A DNA stretch of 47,508 nucleotides from a virus. How positions within the stretch are numbered: position 1 is the stretch's first letter; each line of letters opens with the position of its first letter. Positions 40,566 through 45,392 of this stretch are shown here, piece by piece. The stretch covers positions 1 to 47,508 of the IMG/VR virus record IMGVR_UViG_3300036760_001544; one strand, written 5' to 3'. The notes beneath the pieces are model-generated. The model was not told the DNA's origin. It saw only the letters and a program-made list of their open reading frames with translations, and ran no database searches. A program made the translations under genes and the position numbers.

Positions 40566-41044
40566 GCCGCCTCCCCATCGATGGTCAGAGTGATGGTCGG
40601 CTTGCCTTCATCCACCGTGCGTGCGGCGGCGAATTGCTGCTGCAGTGTCGTGGGCCAGCTCGTGTAACGGGTTTCGGACACCGACAACTTGATGTCGATG
40701 TAGTCCTCGACCTTGTCGCCCGATGCCACGATGCGCTCGGCAATCTCCTTCAGGATCGTCTGGTTCCAGTTGACCTTTTTGGGCAACTCGAACTTGACGT
40801 GTAACGGGCCGTCGCTGATGTGAGCGGTACCGAAATCGCGGCCGGCTTCCCGCAGTGCGACGCGGGCCTGCTCGCCGAAGCGCTGCGCCTTGGCAGCATC
40901 CAGCTTGGTACGCACTTGTTTGAGGTAGGCGATGGCCTCGTCGACGTGGTCCTCGGACTCCATGAAGTCACGAATCGGCAAGGACACCAGTTGGGCGACC
41001 GTCATGCTGGCGAGGTCTGCTGGATAGTGGGTAAGTTCTTTCAT
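40562..41044 (-). CDS. Unknown protein of the recombination operon
   Basis: A 160-residue protein starting MKELTHYPADLASMTVAQLVSLPIRDFMESEDHVDEAIAYLKQVRTKLDAAKAQRFGEQARVALREAGRDFG. The first half is helical and the second half beta-rich (PLHVKFELPKKVNWNQ; YIDIKLSVSETRY). I know no family. It opens the operon of Sak4, SSB and nuclease and may be an accessory to them. ATG 41044 is preferred over 41050 because GAGGAG sits directly against the first ATG but six bases from the second. Confidence 0.6.
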   Translation of the reverse strand: MKELTHYPADLASMTVAQLVSLPIRDFMESEDHVDEAIAYLKQVRTKLDAAKAQRFGEQARVALREAGRDFGTAHISDGPLHVKFELPKKVNWNQTILKEIAERIVASGDKVEDYIDIKLSVSETRYTSWPTTLQQQFAAARTVDEGKPTITLTIDGEAA

Positions 41045-41054
41045 GGCCATCTCC

Positions 41055-41366
41055 TCAACCCGGTACACGTTCGGAGGTCGAGACGTAGAGGTGGCGTTTC
41101 TCGTAATCGAGCACGCCGTTCTCGCCGTCCAAGGGATAGGCCACCTTCTTCGAGAACTTATTGAAGACCGGGCCCCGGCCAAGACCGCGCCAGCGCGTGA
41201 GCGTCTTGGGGGACATGCCCCAGCGGCTGGCCAGCTCGACTTCGCTTAGGAAGCGGCGCTCGGACAGCGCAGAGGATTGAGGGGTAGGCATCGAGTTGAA
41301 CCCGACGCCGGAATTGAGGCCCGGTTTGCCACCGAAGCCAGGGGACATTGCCATTGAATAGGCCAT
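41055..41366 (-). CDS. AlpA-like helix-turn-helix regulator
   Basis: A 103-residue protein. The C-terminal half (ERRFLSEVELASRWGMSPKTLTRWRGLGRGPVFNKFSKKVAYPLD) is a MerR/AlpA-type helix-turn-helix, and the first 35 residues are low in complexity. It is the first gene of the early operon and the likely excisionase or early regulator. ATG 41366 is the second ATG after GGAGC, at proper spacing. The gap upstream carries two operator-like palindromes and two hairpins. Confidence 0.72.
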   Translation of the reverse strand: MAYSMAMSPGFGGKPGLNSGVGFNSMPTPQSSALSERRFLSEVELASRWGMSPKTLTRWRGLGRGPVFNKFSKKVAYPLDGENGVLDYEKRHLYVSTSERVPG

Positions 41367-41408
41367 TGCCATGCTCCTTTCCCGTTCAGGGATTGGGGCG
41401 TGAGCGGT

Positions 41409-41462
41409 GGCCAGTCCTGTACTGGCCGTTGATGCCGTTTCACGCCTTCATCGGGGAAGGCG
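41409..41462 (-). terminator. Two adjacent hairpins in the early-operon leader
   Basis: GGCCAGT (41409-41415) pairs with ACTGGCC (41421-41427) over a 5-base loop. CGCCTTC (41443-41449) pairs with GAAGGCG (41456-41462) over a 6-base loop. Neither is followed by a T-run. They lie between the recombinase cassette and the early operon and could terminate or attenuate read-through. Confidence 0.45.
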
Positions 41463-41499
41463 CTACATCCGGCGTAGCAACAGCTACATTTGGCGTAGC
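41462..41499. promoter_or_regulatory. Paired 17-bp operator-like near-palindromes
   Basis: GCTACATCCGGCGTAGC at 41462-41478 and GCTACATTTGGCGTAGC at 41483-41499, same orientation, four bases apart. GCTAC and GTAGC are mirror halves. The centres are 21 bp apart, two helical turns, as expected for cooperative repressor binding. The site is just upstream of the early operon. Confidence 0.7.
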
Positions 41500-41525
41500 G
41501 GAAAACTTTTTTTCTCGTCCCTCCG

Positions 41526-42002
41526 CTAACCGAGTGACGCGATCAACCGGCGTTGCTCATCCCAGTCGAAGGGCACCTTGGCCCGCAGGATGGCTTCCAG
41601 CGACACTGCTCGTGGGAGTGTTCCTTCGTAGGCGGCCTGGATGATGTCCGGGGCGAGAAGCGCCAGCCGCAGCAGTTCGTTGATCGTGGAGCGGTGGACG
41701 CCTTCGCGCTCGGCGATTTCCATCGTTGAGGCCACCGCCTCGGTATCGAGTAGTTGCTGCCAGTAGATGCCGCGCCCCATCGCCTTGAGCAGGGGCTGAT
41801 CCTGCTCGGGGGTGAGTACGGGCGACGCGGTGACGGCAACCGGCTGGCTGACTCCGTCCGGGGCGACGATCACCTTCTTGATGCCCCGCTTCTTGAAGTG
41901 GAAAGGCACAAAAGTGGTGATCCGCACGCCGCCGCTGTCCAGTGGATGGCGGCGCTCGTGGGGCAACCCGTCACCAATCAGCTTTTTGGATGACCGATTC
42001 AC
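41526..42002 (-). CDS. KorB-like HTH protein of the recombinase cassette
   Basis: A 158-residue DNA-binding protein. Its C-terminal half (LLKAMGRGIYWQQLLDTEAVASTMEIAEREGVHRSTINELLRLALLAPDIIQAAYEGTLPRAVSLEAIL) is the helix-turn-helix seen in the partner protein that commonly follows DUF2924-type serine recombinases. GTG 42002 overlaps the recombinase stop (GTGA) with GAGGTGG upstream; the longer frame is a shadow of the recombinase. It may be the repressor or directionality factor, since no CI-like protein is visible. Confidence 0.72.
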   Translation of the reverse strand: MNRSSKKLIGDGLPHERRHPLDSGGVRITTFVPFHFKKRGIKKVIVAPDGVSQPVAVTASPVLTPEQDQPLLKAMGRGIYWQQLLDTEAVASTMEIAEREGVHRSTINELLRLALLAPDIIQAAYEGTLPRAVSLEAILRAKVPFDWDEQRRLIASLG

Positions 42003-43366
42003 GACGCCACCTCGATTTCCAACAGCTCGCCGCCGATGGTGTCCGGACTCAGTTCCCCTGCCAGCTCGCGCCATCCGGATTCGCGCCAGACGATGTCAAC
42101 GCCGTCGGAGAGCAACTGGACACGCTCGATCAGCAGATTGACCAGGCGCACCTGCTCGGCAGGGAACAGCTGCCGCCAGACGTCGCCGAGGCGGCGCATG
42201 GCCAAAACGGTGGTCGGTTCGTCGATCTCCGGGTATTTGTCGCAGACGGCATTCCAGACCCCTTGGATGCTCTCCGGTGACTGGAGCGCGCCCACCAGCA
42301 GGTTCACCACCACTTCCTCGATCTGGTCGGCCGGAATCATCCCGGTAGCGCTGCTGCGGTAGCCGTACCGCTTGTCCGCCTTGGGGATGTAGTAGCGGTA
42401 TTTCTTGCCCGAGGGTTTCTTGCTGTAGGTGATGTGGTACTTGCCGCCGTCAGGCCCGTACATCAACCCGCGCAGCAATGCATCGGTTTTGTGGCGAGTC
42501 TGGGTCTTGCCCATCCGCTCGTGCGCATCCTCGGCCAGGATGGCCTGCACCCGATCCCACAGTTGCCTGCTGATGATCGGCTCGTGCTGGCCCGCGAAAA
42601 CCGCGCCTTTGTGGCAGATCTCACCGACGTAGATCGGATTGCGCAGCAGCTTGGAGATGTACTTCTTGTCCATCGGCGTACCGTTACGCACGCCGCCGTT
42701 CTTCAAACGGTTGGGCTTGGTGGTGATGCCTTCGAGGGAGATTTCTCGGACGATGTCGGTGATAGAGCGCACCTCGGTGAATCGCGTAAAAATGCGCCTG
42801 ATGATCTCGGCGTCCTTTTCCTCGATGATGAGCTTGCGGTCTTTGACCTCGTAGCCCAGAGGCGTGTAGCCGCCCATCCACATGCCTTTGCGCTTGCTGG
42901 CCGCGATCTTGTCGCGGATGCGCTCGCCCGTGACCTCGCGCTCGAACTGGGCGAAGGACAGCAGGATGTTGAGCATCAGCCGCCCCATCGAGGTGGTGGT
43001 GTTGAACTGCTGCGTCACCGACACGAACGACACCTTGTGCCGTTCGAACACTTCCACCAGCTTGGCGAAGTCGGTCAGGCTGCGCGTCAGGCGGTCGATC
43101 TTGTAGACCACCACGATGTCGATCTGGTCGGCGGCGATGTCGGCCATCAGGCGCTTCAAGGCCGGGCGCTCCATGTTGCCGCCGGAGTAGCCGCCGTCGT
43201 CGTAGTCGTCGCCCACCGGCATCCAGCCCTCAGCGCGCTGGCTCACGATGTAGGCTTGGCCCGCCTCGCGCTGGGCATCGAGGGAGTTGAAGGACTGGTC
43301 GAGACGCTCGTCCGTGGAAACGCGTGTGTAGACGGCGCAGCGCTTTTTGGTCACGACGGCGTTCAT
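41999..43366 (-). CDS. Large serine recombinase (phage integrase)
   Basis: A 455-residue enzyme. The resolvase catalytic domain starts at residue 9 (RCAVYTRVST) with nucleophile S17, continues with DYDDGGYSGGNMERPALKRL and KIDRLTRSLTDFAKLVEVFE, and ends in the long E helix. Then comes the recombinase domain (PLGYEVKDRKLIIEEKDAEIIRRIF, YISKLLRNPIYVGEI). The zinc-ribbon region lacks the usual cysteine pairs. It integrates and excises the prophage by recombination between short att sites. I use ATG 43366 (MNAVVTKKRC), which has GAGGTG upstream and overlaps the DUF2924 stop by 4 bp. Confidence 0.92.
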   Translation of the reverse strand: MNAVVTKKRCAVYTRVSTDERLDQSFNSLDAQREAGQAYIVSQRAEGWMPVGDDYDDGGYSGGNMERPALKRLMADIAADQIDIVVVYKIDRLTRSLTDFAKLVEVFERHKVSFVSVTQQFNTTTSMGRLMLNILLSFAQFEREVTGERIRDKIAASKRKGMWMGGYTPLGYEVKDRKLIIEEKDAEIIRRIFTRFTEVRSITDIVREISLEGITTKPNRLKNGGVRNGTPMDKKYISKLLRNPIYVGEICHKGAVFAGQHEPIISRQLWDRVQAILAEDAHERMGKTQTRHKTDALLRGLMYGPDGGKYHITYSKKPSGKKYRYYIPKADKRYGYRSSATGMIPADQIEEVVVNLLVGALQSPESIQGVWNAVCDKYPEIDEPTTVLAMRRLGDVWRQLFPAEQVRLVNLLIERVQLLSDGVDIVWRESGWRELAGELSPDTIGGELLEIEVAS

Positions 43367-43824
43367 TTCGCACCTCGCTTCGATTTGCCCTTGATGATTC
43401 CGAAGAACAGCGGCCCAGACCATTGGGTGCCGGTGATGTGGCGGGCTACGGCGGACAGACTCTTGTAACGGCGGCCCTCGTACTCAAAGGTGCCATCGGC
43501 CTGCGCCGTCACGCGGTGCTCGCGACTGTCGAACTCGCGTACCAGCACCGTGCCAGGCACGACCTGGACCTCGACGCCGCGCTGCGTTTTGATGTTGGAT
43601 TGGGCTTCGCCGATTCGCGCCATCTGGGTCTGCACGGTCAGCTTGGTGCTCAGCGCTTCCTCCTGAATCTTGTAGGCGACGCGACCTTCGACGTAGGCGC
43701 GGTTGTTGTGTGGTGGGCGGCGCGGGAAATACTTGTCCCAAAGCGCCCACAGATCGTTCATGGCCAGCCTGGGCAGATTGGCAATTTGCGCCGCCAGGGA
43801 CGGGCCGGTTATCGGTATATTCAT
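43363..43824 (-). CDS. DUF2924 protein
   Basis: A 153-residue protein, MNIPITGPSLAAQIANLPRLAMNDLWALWDKYFPRRPPHNNRAYVEGRVAYKIQEEALS in part, then a basic beta-rich C-terminus (GTVLVREFDSREHRVTAQADGTFEYEGRRYKSLSAVARHITG). This is the DUF2924 family, which nearly always stands beside a serine recombinase. A role as recombination or expression partner is inferred. ATG 43824 overlaps the upstream gene's stop and has AAGGAG at 7 bases. Confidence 0.85.
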   Translation of the reverse strand: MNIPITGPSLAAQIANLPRLAMNDLWALWDKYFPRRPPHNNRAYVEGRVAYKIQEEALSTKLTVQTQMARIGEAQSNIKTQRGVEVQVVPGTVLVREFDSREHRVTAQADGTFEYEGRRYKSLSAVARHITGTQWSGPLFFGIIKGKSKRGAK

Positions 43825-44009
43825 TTGCAAACTCCTTCTGTAGAGGGGTTTGTATGAACGCGCTCGGGTGGCGAGAAGCCAAGTGGAATATCGCTGTCGC
43901 CAGGCCGGGTGGAATGCAGGCGGGCAATGGCGGCTGCGATGATTTCAGCGGCCTCACGCGCCCGCTGTCGTGGAGACATCAATTCAGGGAGAGTTTGTTC
44001 GACGGTCAT
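43821..44009 (-). CDS. Small leader protein of the recombinase cassette
   Basis: A 62-residue helical protein, MTVEQTLPELMSPRQRAREAAEIIAAAIARLHSTR and a polar tail. It overlaps the DUF2924 start (ATGA). The only in-frame ATG is at 44009; a TTG at 44117 would add 36 residues that do not look like protein. Similar small proteins precede DUF2924 in other elements. Function is unknown. Confidence 0.55.
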   Translation of the reverse strand: MTVEQTLPELMSPRQRAREAAEIIAAAIARLHSTRPGDSDIPLGFSPPERVHTNPSTEGVCK

Positions 44010-44281
44010 TTCGGCATCCAGTAAAGTAATCAGACCGTCACGAAGAATATGCGCGCAAGGCGGTCGGAGTATCCCGTTTGGGAGCGCATCAGCAGGGGTG
44101 AGCGAGATTGCGAACAAATTCTTGATGGCATTTCTGGTCGCCTTGGGCTTTGCCGAACAAGAGGCACGGGCCAGTCACACCGGTCTTTGGCACGACGTCG
44201 AGCCGGTTGCGCCATGGGACTGGCGGCGCACGTCTCGTCCGTAGTCGGTCGAGAGCGAATTTCTGACCGGGGTCGCCTCCA
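44010..44281. other. Probable right prophage boundary, gene-free
   Basis: A 272-base stretch between the recombinase cassette and the host promoter. The leftward cassette must have its promoter here, and the right attachment junction should be here as well. I see no convincing repeat shared with 4080-4102 and no coding frame that I trust. Confidence 0.4.
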
Positions 44282-44310
44282 TTGACCTGATGTTCATCAG
44301 GTCATATATT
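44282..44310 (+). promoter_or_regulatory. Strong sigma-70 promoter with palindromic operator
   Basis: TTGACC (44282-44287) and TATATT (44305-44310) are exactly 17 bp apart. A perfect palindrome GACCTGATGTTCATCAGGTC (44284-44303) covers the end of the -35 and the whole spacer. Transcription should begin near 44317, 19 bases before the ATG of the winged-helix gene. A dimer bound to the palindrome would block polymerase, and the winged-helix protein encoded next is the obvious candidate. Confidence 0.8.
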
Positions 44311-44335
44311 TACGCAATTGGCGAGGAGCAATGCC

Positions 44336-44569
44336 ATGAGCAAGCAAAAGACCGAAGGCATTACGGAGCCGCAGGCAAGAACGCTGAGAGCGATCTGCCA
44401 AATCCTCGATAGCACGGGCCTGCCGCCCACCGTCAAGGAACTGGCCGAGGCGCTAGGAATCAGCCACGCCAGCGCCCACGAACAGATCGCGCAGTTGGTA
44501 CGCAAGGGGTATTTGAGGAAAGAAGAAAAAAAGGCACGGAGCATCGTCATCGTGAAGCGCAACGAGTGA
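44336..44569 (+). CDS. Stand-alone LexA-type winged helix, probable autoregulator
   Basis: A 77-residue protein equal to a LexA DNA-binding domain without the peptidase: EPQARTLRAICQILDSTGLPPTVKELAEALGISHASAHEQIAQLVRKGYLRKEEKKARSIVI. The start is ATG 44336 with GAGGAG at 44323-44328; TTG 44318 is in frame but too close to the promoter. As it lacks the self-cleaving half, it cannot respond to RecA like LexA; relief of repression must come by another route. It heads the operon of the Met-Gly protein and the QueC-like enzyme and most likely represses it through the palindrome at 44284-44303. Confidence 0.85.
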   Translation: MSKQKTEGITEPQARTLRAICQILDSTGLPPTVKELAEALGISHASAHEQIAQLVRKGYLRKEEKKARSIVIVKRNE

Positions 44570-44603
44570 CAGCGATGCTCTGATATCAACAAGGGGGTCC
44601 TGG

Positions 44604-45392
44604 ATGGGGCATGTTCGGCTTGGGGTACTGCCAAGAACGAGGGCGTGGAAGGAGGTCGTCGGGCTAATCGCTGCCGGTGCCGACGTTTCTCAGATCGCCA
44701 ATGCCACCATCACTGCGGCGGAAAAGGCCTTTTCCTTCGTCATGAAGGATGTGGGCTACACCGAGGCTGTCTGGCTGATGACGCAGATGGCGATTGCCGC
44801 CAAGAAGCCCGACATCCAACAGCACCTCGCAGTGGCAGGTATCCATCTCCCCGGATACCCTTCGCTCATCGATGTGACCACGGCGATTACGGAGGCGCTG
44901 GATCGCCGCGTTGACAGCAACGGCCAACGATCTGACCTTGGGAGCCTCGCTAACCGGGCCATCGTCGGAGCCGTCAATGATGTTCTGTCGCCCAAACTCC
45001 ATTCACTGTTTTCTTCCGACCCGGACACGATGCGGGCCGCTCTCGCGGATTTGGGAAAGCCGAAGGAATTCGGCGAGTTTTCGCGGCGCTTTTTTGCACG
45101 GCTGGCCAACGAGGGGCTGCAGTATTTCCTGAGCAAGGTTGTCAATACGCAGATTGGCGACGGGATGCGGTTTGCGACGATGAATCAGTCGGCCCAGTTC
45201 AATGCGGCGTTGGAAACCCACACCCGGGAGGCATCGGTCATTGTCGAGAAATTTTCGAACGAGTGGTTTTCCAAGAACCGATTTCAGGAGGGCGGCGATA
45301 TCTCCAGAAAGACATCAGACAAGTTCGCGGGTTACGCGCTGAAAAAAATGAAGGACGAGTTGAAGGCGGGAGCGCGCAGCGATGCAAGATAA
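44604..45392 (+). CDS. Met-Gly protein, candidate substrate of the QueC-like enzyme
   Basis: A 262-residue protein of no family I can name. It starts M-G-HVRLGVLPRTRAWKEVVGLIAAGADVSQIANATITAAEKAF, so after methionine removal it exposes an N-terminal glycine. The rest is mainly helical, amphipathic and without membrane segments or catalytic motifs. The last bases overlap the QueC-like start by 11 bp, so the two are made together. QatB of the Qat system and the nucleotidyltransferase of type IV CBASS also sit beside QueC-like enzymes. It does not resemble QatB, which as I recall is Gly/Ser-rich at its start. A role as modified sensor or effector is inferred. Confidence 0.6.
   Translation: MGHVRLGVLPRTRAWKEVVGLIAAGADVSQIANATITAAEKAFSFVMKDVGYTEAVWLMTQMAIAAKKPDIQQHLAVAGIHLPGYPSLIDVTTAITEALDRRVDSNGQRSDLGSLANRAIVGAVNDVLSPKLHSLFSSDPDTMRAALADLGKPKEFGEFSRRFFARLANEGLQYFLSKVVNTQIGDGMRFATMNQSAQFNAALETHTREASVIVEKFSNEWFSKNRFQEGGDISRKTSDKFAGYALKKMKDELKAGARSDAR

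Larger units (their letters stand above)
4080..44281. mobile_element. Lambda-like siphovirus prophage with serine recombinase
   Basis: About 40 kb of phage genes, almost all leftward, lie between two rightward host operons. The complement is near complete: integration, replication, methylation, terminase, head, tail and lysis. The order from small terminase through GpA, gpW, gpB, gpC/Nu3, gpD, gpE and gpFII to tail chaperone and tape measure is that of lambda. No gene looks degraded, so it may be inducible. The left end must lie in 4080-4102, between the HEPN-like gene and the endolysin. The right end must lie between the first gene of the recombinase cassette (44009) and the host promoter at 44282. 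Large serine integrases leave only a very short shared core at the ends, and I cannot place it. Confidence 0.85.

Noticed and set aside
44049-44285. Rightward open frame in the right boundary region
   Set aside because: Arg/Cys-rich composition, no ribosome-binding site and overlap with the promoter; taken as non-coding.
44284-44303. LexA (SOS) box
   Set aside because: The palindrome contains CTG-N8-CAG, whereas the usual proteobacterial SOS box is CTG-N10-CAG with an AT-rich middle. It looks specific for the small winged-helix protein.
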